Shown: positions 1 to 8,697 of the stretch, piece by piece
Position numbering within the stretch: position 1 is the first letter of the stretch
How the letters are laid out: each line of letters opens with the position of its first letter
NCBI GenBank assembly: GCA_025529335.1
Contig: JAMYHX010000758.1
Coordinates: 1 to 13,536, forward strand
Origin: Rhizopus sp. PT2906
Lineage: Eukaryota > Mucoromycota > Mucoromycetes > Mucorales > Rhizopodaceae
DNA length: 13,536 bases
Direction: 5' to 3'
Notes under the pieces: model-generated
What the model saw: the letters and a program-made list of their open reading frames with translations, nothing else
Database searches by the model: none
What the model was told of the DNA's origin: nothing
Made by a program: the position numbers and the translations under genes

Positions 1-21
1 TTTTTCCTCGTACAAGCGCAC

Positions 22-46
22 TTTATGCATTTTATACATGCATAAA
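22..46. repeat. 9-bp perfect inverted repeat in the left flank
   Basis: TTTATGCAT at 22-30 is matched by ATGCATAAA at 38-46 across a 7-nt spacer. It lies about 285 nt upstream of the F-box start codon. It could be a binding site or a chance AT-rich palindrome. Apart from this repeat I see nothing gene-like in 1-274. Confidence 0.4.
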
Positions 47-274
47 AGCAGGAATTGTTTACTTTATGGGCAAACGTCATTCTTTGTCTACCTTTTACCT
101 GCTATTGTATTAGATGCAGTCGATAAAGGGAAAGACGGTGAGAAAGAGGAGTGAGAGAAAGTGAAGGTTCAAATTTCCATTATTGGCTAATTTCATCATC
201 AAATACCTCTGTTGCACTATCGTTGCAGAGACACACACCAGATAAATAAACCAAGCTGTTTATCGGTTCTGCAA

Positions 275-318
275 TATATAAACTTTCAAGTATCTCTCTC
301 CCTCTTTCTTTTTCCCCA
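275..318 (+). promoter_or_regulatory. TATA box and pyrimidine tract of the F-box gene
   Basis: A TATATAAA box at 275-282 is followed by a C/T-rich tract (about 292-318) that runs almost to the ATG at 330. The spacing implies a very short 5' leader. This TATA plus CT-tract arrangement recurs before other genes of the window. Confidence 0.5.
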
Positions 319-329
319 CTTTTACCATA

Positions 330-2021
330 ATGTCCCACATTCAGCAATTGCCATCCTATTTACTTGATCTCGTTCTTCAGTATGTACCAAACCAAGACTG
401 GGCAGAAAATCGACTTGTTTGTTTAAAGTGGTATCCAATAATTACAAAACGTTTATTCAAAAAAGTCAACATAACATGTAACTCACGTCTGGAGGCCCTG
501 TTAAGGTTCAATGCCACAGCTTTTCCTCGACTGGTTCCAGTGGGGAGCTTCATCAAAGGTATCGAATTACACTATAATAGTCGTCAAGAGGAAACAAAGA
601 TACTCTACCAACACTTTGAGCAGTTAGTTCGATCTTGTCCACAGGTTGAAACTCTGTATGTTTCTTCCCTTGTATTCAGCAGTTGTATATCAGCTTATTT
701 ACTTTTGATGGATGACCATTGGAGTCTTCGAACAATACGTGCCGGTTACTTTAATTGTCTCACTTTAGACCACTATTACAAGTACAAAAACTCGATCACG
801 GTCATGCATGAGCCATTTGATGTTAAGGACTTGCAATTTATAAGGCATTTCCCGTTACTTGAAGAACTGACAATGCCTACCTATCTTCCTATGACTGCGC
901 TACAAGACTTTTTGCTCATCTTTGACGTGTGTACTAAGCTGTCAAAGCTCAATACAACGATAGACATGGATGATGGTTTAATCACAGTCGTTCCTCAGGA
1001 TCCATATCCCTCCTTAACGCATATATCAATTAATAGTCAAAACTCGTATATCCCAAGGGCCATGGTTAACTATATCACTGCAAGATGCGTCAACCTTTAC
1101 TCGATTATCCTTACACTAAGGTCTCCGGATGTACATAATGGCCTCAATGAGACATACAGCCAGTTATTAGGCTTCATATTCAGACAGACTAAACCAACAT
1201 GTTCATTAAGACTCGAGTTCAATAGAAATACCGGTGCAAGGGCCCAAGAAATAGATGATATGATCTGTGAATGCCTGGACAGCACATTCAGGCCACGATC
1301 TACCAAGGTACACAATTCACTAAATATTATTGAAAGAGCATCTAGCTTCAACAGCACAACATTCACCACTACACTCGAGAAACTAGACAATAGGACTCAG
1401 TGCGAGGTCAAGATGCATGTATCTTATTTTGATAAAGGTTGCCGATTGGATCAATACATGAAGAGCTCACCCGTGTACGTCGATACACTGTCCATAGATT
1501 GCATTTACCGAGACTCTCACTTTCCAGAGGACATCTTTTTGTTTATAGCAAAGTGCCATCGTCTCCAAAAGTTAATACTATGCAATAATAACCTGTATTC
1601 ATTTCATGGCTACGTCTACAAGACAATAGAAAGCTTACATATTTATGATGCTGGTGTCAGTGTTGGCTTCTTTCGAAGGTTGCCTAATAGCTGTCCTAAT
1701 TTGAAAAAGATGTGTTTGACAAACATGAACGTACTGCACGAGGAATCAGATGAAGTGGATGGAACAATTGAGATGCCTGGGATCACACTTCAGGAACTTT
1801 CTATGAATATGGGAGCTAAAGAGAAATGGCTAATCGATATATCGACCTATAAAGGATGCTCTTATTTCTTGGTAAAGCCTGATAAAAAGCCCAATGAGCT
1901 AACGCTTACAGAAGCTGACACGTTAAATGACGAGATATCTCTCAAAAACAAATACCATATCCAGTGTCATGACATCTTGCAATTTGAGTTGAATGGTTAT
2001 AATTGTGTAATAAATAAATAA
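330..2021 (+). CDS. F-box protein with degenerate leucine-rich region
   Basis: Intronless 563-residue protein. Residues about 4-45 form an F-box-like domain: an LP start, the run LDLVLQYV, then NRLVCLKWYPI with the typical cysteine/tryptophan of the second half, ending at LFKKV. F-box domains bind Skp1 in SCF ubiquitin ligases (family knowledge). The rest holds irregular leucine-rich stretches such as LQKLILCNNNLYSF and CPNLKKMCLTNMNV near residues 410-470, which probably form the substrate-binding face. The substrate cannot be told. The start is supported by the TATA box 48 nt upstream and by the domain beginning at once. The stop TAA lies inside an AATAAATAAA run, so it overlaps a possible polyadenylation signal. 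Large, fast-evolving families of such F-box/LRR-like proteins occur in Mucoromycota. No break or frameshift is seen. Confidence 0.8.
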   Translation: MSHIQQLPSYLLDLVLQYVPNQDWAENRLVCLKWYPIITKRLFKKVNITCNSRLEALLRFNATAFPRLVPVGSFIKGIELHYNSRQEETKILYQHFEQLVRSCPQVETLYVSSLVFSSCISAYLLLMDDHWSLRTIRAGYFNCLTLDHYYKYKNSITVMHEPFDVKDLQFIRHFPLLEELTMPTYLPMTALQDFLLIFDVCTKLSKLNTTIDMDDGLITVVPQDPYPSLTHISINSQNSYIPRAMVNYITARCVNLYSIILTLRSPDVHNGLNETYSQLLGFIFRQTKPTCSLRLEFNRNTGARAQEIDDMICECLDSTFRPRSTKVHNSLNIIERASSFNSTTFTTTLEKLDNRTQCEVKMHVSYFDKGCRLDQYMKSSPVYVDTLSIDCIYRDSHFPEDIFLFIAKCHRLQKLILCNNNLYSFHGYVYKTIESLHIYDAGVSVGFFRRLPNSCPNLKKMCLTNMNVLHEESDEVDGTIEMPGITLQELSMNMGAKEKWLIDISTYKGCSYFLVKPDKKPNELTLTEADTLNDEISLKNKYHIQCHDILQFELNGYNCVINK

Positions 2022-2220
2022 AAAGGGGTTCGCATCTCTTGCAGAATAGAGAGCATCTTTGCGTTTTGTCAACTGATCAAAAGCCTTCACTCTATTCAAT
2101 TTGACTGTATTTTATAGTAACGATTACGATCATGTATATCAACAGAATCGTTCTCATACTTCTTTTTTGTCTGAATCTGATCTACTACTAGTTTTTCCTT
2201 TTTCCTAACTTTAATTTTGT

Positions 2221-2287
2221 AGTGGTTGCCAATGCAACTATGGCATTCAGATGAAACCACTTATTGAAACTCAGATTAAGGCAACCA
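2221..2287 (+). promoter_or_regulatory. Leader region with two competing hairpins
   Basis: The 310-nt gap 2022-2331 contains overlapping complementary segments. AGTGGT (2221-2226) and TGCCA (2227-2231) can pair with TGGCA (2241-2245) and ACCACT (2256-2261). Alternatively TGGTTGCC (2223-2230) pairs perfectly with GGCAACCA (2280-2287). The two folds exclude each other because they share the 5' arm. The element ends 44 nt before the glutamine amidotransferase start. A CTAAC...TTTTGTAG stretch just upstream also resembles the 3' end of an intron, so a 5'-UTR intron is possible. Function is unproven. Confidence 0.3.
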
Positions 2288-2331
2288 GTTCCTATTGTGT
2301 GTGAGAAATCACCCTTCTTTTCATTATTGAC

Positions 2332-3209
2332 ATGACCAAATCACTCCAGTTGGCATTATTTGTATGCGACACTCCCATGCCTGAAGTAAAAGAAAAATAT
2401 GGAGATTACCCAGTCATGTTTTCTACTGTGTTTGGATTAGCAGCTACGAATCTTGGACTGACTCTCAGCTGGGACTTTTTCGATGTTGTTGACGCTCAAG
2501 AGTACCCTTCCGTTGAGGACATTAAGAATAGAAAATACGATGCCATTATTATCACTGGATCCAAATACAATGCACATGATGATGTACCTTGGATACTGAA
2601 GCTAGTTGATTTTGTAAAGACAGTACGAGGATTGACAGAATATGTTCGACTGATAGGTATATGCTTTGGACACCAAGTTATTGCTCGTGCCTCAGGTGGT
2701 ACCACAGGAAGAAACCCCAATGGCTGGGAGGTAAAATAAAGAAAGAAAAGGGGGATATAAGCTAAAGAGACTTCATTAGGTTGGATATGTCGAAACACAG
2801 TTAACCCCTCTTGGCAAAGAATTTTTTGATACTGATAAACCATTTTTGGTAATTATCACTGAAACCAGCCTACAGAAAACGTAACCTTTATTGTTTATAG
2901 AGAGTGAATCAATTTCATCAAGATCATGTTATAAAGTTGCCTCCAGGATTTCGATGTTTGGCATTTACGGAACACAATACACCTCATCACTCAATGATCT
3001 CGGATGATAAGCAGTGTATCACAGTACAAGGACACCCTGAGTTCAATAAAGATACTGTAAAGATCATGATTGAAAAAAGAAAAGAACTGGGCATTGTTCC
3101 ACTTGAAGTGGCTGATAAGGCATTAGAAACTCTAAAAACGCATGGACTAAATATGGAAGATATTTGGTTGTGTGAAAAGTTCTTACAGTTTGTTCTTTGT
3201 AACCAATAA
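2332..3209 (+). CDS. Class I glutamine amidotransferase-like protein
   Basis: Three exons (2332-2730, 2780-2848, 2901-3209) joined in phase 0 through introns of 49 and 52 nt give 258 residues. The nucleophile elbow GICFGHQ carries Cys111, and GHPEF carries His201 and Glu203, so the Cys-His-Glu triad of class I amidotransferases is complete. Typical flanking motifs are also present: IITGS near residue 75, NQFHQDHV near 160 and HNTPHHSM near 185. The length fits stand-alone fungal members related to GMP-synthase-type amidotransferase domains, which hydrolyse glutamine or a gamma-glutamyl substrate. No synthetase domain is attached, so the acceptor or substrate is unknown. Intron 1 is confirmed by WEV-GYV continuity and intron 2 by FL-RVNQFH continuity. 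The second intron carries a good CGTAAC branch site. The stop overlaps AATAAA. It converges on the Myb gene. Confidence 0.88.
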
Positions 3210-3447
3210 AAAAAAGGATATTAAGAAAGAGCAAGTTGTTTATATATGATTATTTAGCATAGAAGGGGATTACGTTTACATAGGAGTGAAAAATAGAAAG
3301 AGGGAGAGAGAGGAAGGGGGCATAAGAAAGAGGAAAAAGGGAAAAAACATGTAATGCATTTGGATCATATAAAAAAGAAAGAGATACGCGTAATTTACAG
3401 GCAAATCAGAAAAAAAAAAAGGGAATGTGAAGGGGGGGAAGAATTGC
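3210..3447. other. Convergent intergenic gap, purine-rich
   Basis: This 238-nt gap separates the 3' ends of the amidotransferase gene and the Myb gene. It holds a strongly GA-rich stretch (about 3295-3345), an A11 run (3410-3420) and a G8 run (3432-3439). No ORF or RNA gene is visible; it probably serves as shared 3' UTR and termination sequence. Confidence 0.5.
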
Positions 3448-4035
3448 TTAATGACATTTTGATGTAGTCGTCACTTTCCAAGGTCTTCGACATATTCTGT
3501 GGTTATATACTTCAATGACATTTTTACTTTGTAGGGTTTTAAATCGTCCCCAACAACAACCTCGAGATCGATGAGGCAAGTACGTGGCAGAAATCATGGC
3601 CCAGGATAGACCTTGCTCATAACCTTGCTGTAAGAGGTTATCCTCCTCAGGAGTCCATGGCGTTCTGGTTTGAATGTATGTTGTGGATGTTGATCTACGT
3701 TGAGGAGAAGGAGGGGATTGAAGCAGGAAGCTGTCGTCTTTGATATAACGGCAATAAGCTTCACTGTTTACACGTTTATGAAAAGAAGAAGGAGATGGCT
3801 GAGAGGGTGAGCTACAGAGACTGCTACTCGTACTGCTGATCGATTGAGAAGGTTGATAGAGTTCAAGATCTTCAGTGTACACAGGAACCGGTCGGTAGAT
3901 GTCCAAATCAAAATAATTGGATTTTGATGAATATGGCTCACAAGGTTGGCATAATAAGTGTTTAATATCCATAACACCTGTTCATTATAAATTATCAATC
4001 TGACCGTTGAATTGTAGTAAGATCTTACCAGACAT
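3448..4035 (-). CDS. Single-repeat Myb/SANT-like protein
   Basis: The main exon (3977-3448) encodes residues from MDIKHLL to the stop. A SANT/Myb-like repeat lies near its C-terminus (about residues 104-148 of the 174-residue form). It shows TPWTPEEDNLL, a second tryptophan in LSWAMIS, and RSRGCCWGRFKTL as the third, basic helix. The N-terminal half is low complexity, rich in Ser and Pro, with no recognisable domain. A likely first coding exon, ATG TCT G (4035-4029), is joined by a 51-nt GTAAGA...CAG intron (3978-4028). This adds Met-Ser-Gly-Val and gives 178 residues. Without it, translation would start at 3972. The intron length matches its neighbours. A single Myb repeat suggests a sequence-specific or chromatin-associated DNA-binding factor; targets are unknown. 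Confidence 0.7.
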
Positions 4036-4129
4036 ATTGTTACAAAAGTTATATGAAATCTAAAAAATACACGAAATTATAAATTAAAAAGAAAAGCTTT
4101 AAGCATCAAGAAAAAGAAAAAAAAGGTGG

Positions 4130-4137
4130 TTTATATA
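4130..4137 (-). promoter_or_regulatory. TATA box for the Myb gene
   Basis: On the minus strand TATATAAA sits 95 nt upstream of the proposed first ATG at 4035. This spacing suits the two-exon model better than a start at 3972. Confidence 0.4.
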
Positions 4138-4376
4138 ATTGTAGGAAAGGGGGGCATCGTTTTCTTGAGTGCATAAATGATAGAAAGTTAACGCGATTGT
4201 ATTTAGAAATAATGTCGATAAAAAGCCCTGGTTACATATATAAATAGTAATGATCTGCCGCCAAAAAATAATAATTTTGCCCTCCCTTTTTTATTTATTA
4301 TAAACTTTATTTTTATCATTTATTCAAACATTCATCTTGGTTCAATGTTTATACTAACTCTCTCTTTTATTCTGTT

Positions 4377-4508
4377 ATGGCTGCCATCTTAGCCACGTAT
4401 AATAATAACCCCCTGATCTTCATTGACTTTTTCTCTTTATGCCTTATTCTTTCTGCCTTCTCCCTCTTTTTATATATTATCGTAACGTTCATTGATGAGC
4501 AGGGATAG
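4377..4508 (+). CDS. Possible 43-residue hydrophobic small ORF (doubtful)
   Basis: ATG at 4377 opens a 43-residue frame starting MAAILATYNNN, followed by a continuous hydrophobic stretch (about residues 13-38, PLIFIDFF...LFLYIIV) and an acidic end IDEQG. That is the shape of a single-span small membrane protein. However, pyrimidine-rich DNA codes for Phe, Leu, Ile and Ser by chance in this frame, an overlapping upstream ATG (4345) precedes it, and no family is recognised. A T12 run starts 2 nt after the stop. Confidence 0.15.
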   Translation: MAAILATYNNNPLIFIDFFSLCLILSAFSLFLYIIVTFIDEQG

Positions 4509-5159
4509 TATTTTTTTTTTTTCTGATTTGGGGAATTCGCTTTCTTGTTCTTTCTATAAAAATGATAATAACTTGCCTCAAATGATGAGCAAAATTTCTA
4601 TTGATTGACATTTATAATGCATTCAAGGGCATATGTGCATTGACTATAAAGTTAATTTGAATCTCAATCTGCTGTTTATTACTCATCTCCTGTGTAATAA
4701 AGCTTAAACATAGTAGCTCATTTTTATCGTATTCCTCCCTCTCTCTCTCTTCCATGTTTATTAACACATGGCCATATACCTAAGCATGTCCCTCTCTTCC
4801 TTCATTTTATATATTATATCTCAATAAGACACGGACTAGTAAATTACCAAGGAGAATCAGTTCCCCAGTTTCGGTAAGCGTTTCCAAGTCTGGTGCCTTC
4901 TTTATAAAGCATATCTATATCAACTATGATAATCATTTTCAGCATGTTGATATATATCATATGCCCCCAGAATTCCCCGCCCTTCTCTTGTTTGATTTTA
5001 CCAATGCAATTTCCCATTTATGCTTTGGCAAGATTGGAACACACTTTCCCCCTCCTGTGAGTATCATGAAAAGGTTCTATTTACATAAATGGATGCAATC
5101 AATATCATTTTTAAGCAGGGGATATAATCCAACGTTTTTTATACCTTATTTGAGTATGG

Positions 5160-5203
5160 ACACATCATAATAAGAAACTATGACAACGCTGTCATAGATG
5201 TGT
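5160..5203. promoter_or_regulatory. Perfect hairpin/palindrome upstream of ERG8
   Basis: CTATGACA (5178-5185) and TGTCATAG (5190-5197) form a perfect 8-bp inverted repeat around ACGC. An outer pair, ACACAT (5160-5165) and ATGTGT (5198-5203), extends the stem after a 12-nt bulge on one side. It lies 123 nt upstream of the ERG8 ATG. As DNA it contains two TGACA half sites in inverted orientation, a form expected of a dimeric DNA-binding protein. As RNA it would be a 5'-leader hairpin only if transcription starts upstream of it. Confidence 0.4.
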
Positions 5204-5319
5204 GTTCTTCATCTCAAACAGACGATCACTCGATCTGCAAGTTACTCCCTAAAAATCAAATTCAGCAGTGACAACTTGGATCTCCGTGAAAACGAAAGAA
5301 AAAGTGTCTTTTCTTTTTC

Positions 5320-7074
5320 ATGTCTAATATGGTTATTGCTTCTGCGCCTGGCAAGGTCTTAATAACAGGTGGCTACTTGGTTTTGGAACCAGAATATACC
5401 GGCACTGTTATTGGTACCTCGAGTCGTTTTTATACAGTCATTCAGCCAGGTGCAAATGGTCTCATCACGGTTCGCTCACCTCAGTTTGACCATGCCAATT
5501 GGACATATGAAATTACTATGAGCACTACATTCGCGTTAAAAGCACAGTAAGAATTATATTGTCTTTATTGAGACATTAGCTAATACAATCAATAGAGAAG
5601 TTGATAGTCCAAACAAGTTTGTAGAAACAGCACTTGCCTTTACTCTCAAAATCATTCTCAAGAAACAAGGCATGGAAAAGATCCACGATAAACTTATGGC
5701 TGGTATGGATATCATTATTGTAGGCGACAACGATTTTTACTCTCAGCGTGCTCAAGTATATACAATGGATCTTGTAGCTATATAAAACTCACCTTTTTTT
5801 TTATAGCTTAAAACAAAGAGCCTTCCAAATACGGTCGAAGCCTTGGCCACGCTTACTCCATTTTGTAAGACATATGCCACACTGGCAACTGTGCACAAGA
5901 CGGGGCTCGGTAGTTCGGCTGCACTCATCACCTCCTTAGTCGCCGCTCTTTTGCTTCACTTTGAGATGATTGAAGATGTGACAACCGACAAGAATAAAAA
6001 GTGGGTCCATAACATTGCCCAGTTTGTTCATTGTTTTGCTCAGGGCAAAGTAGGAAGCGGATTCGACGTCTCTTCAGCCGTTTGGGGATCTCATTGTTAC
6101 AAGCGATTCAATCCTGATATATTGAAATCTGTGATGGTAAACACTATAAAACACGTATATTTCAGCTTGAAGAATGACACACATTTGACAGGATAACCAA
6201 GTGGATTCTCAATTGCTCCTTAATACCTTGGATCCAGCCAATCAAAAGTAATCCTCAAAAATATTAGAGAGAGAGAGGGAGAGAGACAGTAATACTTATT
6301 GTGTGTTTTAGCTGGGATAATCAAGTGGTTCCACTCAAATTACCTCCTGGATTCGATTTGTTATTGGCTGATATTGATGCAGGAAGCCATACGCCTACTC
6401 TGGTAAGCAAAGCATTAGCATGGAAAAAATCAGATCCTGAACAAGGTAAGCATGAAGAAAATGGTTATGTATATATATATATATGGCTTGGTTAATCATG
6501 TATATAATAAACAGCAGATGCACTGTGGAAAGAGCTTGGTGGATATAATCAAAAAGTAGAACAACATCTTCGCAGACTATCAGACTTGTACGAGCAAGAT
6601 CCGGCCAGATACCAAAGTACGATCGATATTTGCTCTTCTCTTCATTCAAATGAATGGCGTGTGTTGGAAGGAGACGTCGTGCACGAACTGGTGGGTTTGG
6701 TCGATGATTACCTTCATGTTCGGTCGCTTTTACGAAAGATGGGTGATGCGTCTGATGTACCCATTGAACCTAAAGAACAGACACGATTACTGGATACATG
6801 CATGCAAGTCCCTGGTGTTGTCATGGCAGGTGTACCTGGTGGTAAGTTTTTTCTTTTAAAAAAATGCAAGTATTAAACGATGAATATAGCGGGTGGATAT
6901 GATGCTATCTTTTGTATCGTCCTGTCAGATGTTGCTAAACAAGAGGTGCGTAAAGTATGGCAATCATGGAAAGAGCTCAATGTTGGTCCTCTCTTGTCAC
7001 AAGCTGACTCGAATGGCATAACCTGTCCCAAACTGAATGAGATCCCTGGATTATTTAATATCATTTCACAATAA
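5320..7074 (+). CDS. ERG8: Phosphomevalonate kinase, 7 exons
   Basis: Phosphorylates 5-phosphomevalonate to 5-diphosphomevalonate with ATP in the mevalonate route to isoprenoids and sterols. Exons 5320-5546, 5596-5755, 5807-6136, 6192-6247, 6312-6445, 6515-6841 and 6890-7074 give 472 residues, close to the yeast enzyme's length. GHMP-kinase marks: APGKVLITGGYLVL at residues 9-22, the ATP-binding loop GLGSSAA at 162-168, GSGFDVSS at 212-219, and PGAGGYDAI at 410-418. Introns are 49, 51, 55, 64, 69 and 48 nt. Intron 4 carries an AG repeat (6266-6287) and intron 5 an (AT)7 tract (6471-6484). The exon 6 acceptor is a CAGCAG tandem, so one alanine may be optional. The stop overlaps AATAAA. The hairpin at 5160-5203 may be regulatory. 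No lesion is seen. Confidence 0.93.
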
Positions 7075-7165
7075 AAAAAAAAGCATTATTTATTATTCCA
7101 GAAAAAAAAAAGGTATAGTGTATAGCATTAAATATTTGCAAATGTGTTTGGGTGTATTTAAGAAT

Positions 7166-8594
7166 TTAATGGTTCACTTGTTGCCAGGATAAACGATCAT
7201 GATCACCAAGTTTTCTATATATTAAAAGTATGTTATATCTCCTCTTACTTGTTTATTTTTCTTACCTTGGTTTAAAGAAATGCCAGCCCAAGAAGAATAC
7301 ACCCAAGATTGCACATACACAGCCCATGACGATCCAAGCTAATCCCATAAAAGGATTTCTATCACCAAGGAACGAGGTTCCTGTAAGTACGATTGATTTC
7401 TTGCCTCCATATAGACTTATGTCATAGTCTATCATATTTTTTTTTTCTTTTTAATTCTGGTTCTTTATTTCTAATTTAACTTACTTGTCGTGACATTGAT
7501 CTGATATATTCCGGGCTCCAATACACCTTCCCTTAATGCACCATACAACTTTCTAAATGTGGGATACCAACTCGTCCTCATCCAGACCTGAAAATGCTCA
7601 TCCTCTTGTGGATGAAACATATTTTCTGGTGTGTAACCGTTTGGATATCTCTTTGCCCAGTTGGGTGGTGGAACAATCTTGGACAGATCCATCGTTGTTG
7701 TAGCCAGTCGCTTCTTGTCGGAGGGCCAAGCGATACCTGTTTCATCAAAATGAATCGTGATCACCTCTTGATTACCGGGCGGAGCAACAAAGGTGACATT
7801 GTCAAAGGTATCTGGTTTTTATCAAACATCAAAAAACAAAAGACACTTTTTTTTTTCTTACCATTAAACATTGAGTTGGCGATCAGTCCACAAGGATAGT
7901 AAATCTGTCCTTGTGGGTTCACATCTATCGGAGCACATGAAGCTTTGGCCTCAGCCTCACTGATGATGTCTCCATGAAGCTGATTGTAACTAAGACTCTT
8001 TACATATTTACGATGATTTTGATAAAAGTTGGTTAGTTTATAATAAAGATAAATCGGTGCTTTCAACTGCATGGGAATGCTGAATTGAATAGAACATGTG
8101 CCGCCTATCAAGTCGTTGGCTGAAGGTGTATACCTATAGCTGGGTGCATAGACAACTATATATAGAAAAAGGTTTGTTAGGCTCCATCTTTAATAAACAC
8201 TCTCCTGCTTTACCTGTTGTATTTTCAGAAGTAAACTTGTATGAGAATAAATCAGGCGTTAGGTATTGAAATGAGCTGTTTTGTTTGTGACAATCGGTAT
8301 AATCAATCACAATTTCATTCACCTATTGTGTGTCAGTGCTTGCTTTGTATTTTTTATCATTCTCTTACTGTATCGCTTTCATATAAAAACAGGCCACCAA
8401 GAGGAGCAAAGATGATACCAGCGGCAAGTAGTGTTGGTAAAACTGTCTTGGGCGTTAAAAGTGGTTGCCAAGCCTTAAGTCTTTGTTGCTTAAATGCAGT
8501 ATCTATGAGTTCCACAAATGTTAATTAATTATTGATGCTTTTTAACAACAACAACAACATTACTTGCAGGCTTTCTACTCTTTGTTTCTGTCAT
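7166..8594 (-). CDS. CDC50: Cdc50/Lem3-family P4-ATPase subunit, 7 exons
   Basis: Non-catalytic subunit that binds P4-ATPase phospholipid flippases, helps them leave the ER and supports lipid transport at the Golgi, endosome or plasma membrane (family knowledge). Exons on the minus strand: 8594-8564, 8502-8369, 8322-8214, 8155-7862, 7811-7485, 7428-7266 and 7214-7166, giving 368 residues. A short cytosolic start with KQQRLKAWQP precedes membrane segment 1 (about 30-51). The large luminal domain carries DYTDC, the signature LTNFYQNHRKYVKS (132-145), paired-type cysteines (C66, C112 and others) and NxS/T sites such as NSS and NTT. Segment 2 (about 324-349) is followed by the cytosolic tail KPRKLGDHDRLSW. 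Introns are 61, 46, 58, 50, 56 and 51 nt; intron 1 contains a CAA repeat on the plus strand. I cannot tell CDC50 from its paralogues LEM3 and CRF1. Confidence 0.92.
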
Positions 8595-8697
8595 GAGATG
8601 ATGAACAAGAGAGAAAAAAGAAATAAAAATAAAAAAAGAGGAGAATATAAACGCTTTAAAGTTGTGTGACTCTACTCTTTCTCTTTTTAACTCCATA
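8595..8697. promoter_or_regulatory. Compact bidirectional promoter between CDC50 and PFA4
   Basis: Only 103 nt separate the two divergent start codons. The stretch is purine-rich on the plus strand (8604-8645, AGAGAAAAAAG-like) and then C/T-rich before the PFA4 ATG. No clear TATA box is visible on either strand. Both promoters and both 5' leaders must fit here or extend into coding sequence, so the two genes probably share control elements. Confidence 0.6.

Larger units (their letters stand above)
4036..5319. other. Long divergent intergenic region, Myb to ERG8
   Basis: This 1284-nt gap is AT-rich and divided into A-rich, T-rich and CT-rich segments. It has a TATATAAATA sequence near 4238, a CT-rich block at 4736-4755, a T12 run (4511-4522), a small hydrophobic ORF (4377-4508) and a hairpin at 5160-5203. 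I found no tRNA box A/B pair, no snRNA signature and no exon chain with recognisable protein motifs. It is the largest unassigned space in the window and may hold promoters for both flanking genes or an unannotated non-coding RNA. Confidence 0.5.

Noticed and set aside
1097..1390. 97-codon minus-strand ORF inside the F-box gene
   Set aside because: It is antisense to an intact coding frame with domain support and has no motif of its own.
4511..4522. T12 run as an RNA polymerase III terminator
   Set aside because: No internal box A/B pair or snRNA-like sequence precedes it.
4581..4680. Possible C/D snoRNA from ATGATGA at 4582
   Set aside because: No CTGA D box at the right distance and no terminal stem.
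4961..5170. 69-codon plus-strand ORF before ERG8
   Set aside because: No recognisable motif, mixed composition typical of chance, no promoter context of its own; a hairpin that looks regulatory lies at its end.
6395..6649. Minus-strand ORF across ERG8 intron 5
   Set aside because: Shadow of coding sequence and the AT microsatellite; no motif.
8662..8697. Upstream TTG start for PFA4 adding 12 residues
   Set aside because: ATG at 8698 has a normal context and the extension has no family support; it would also consume the tiny shared promoter.
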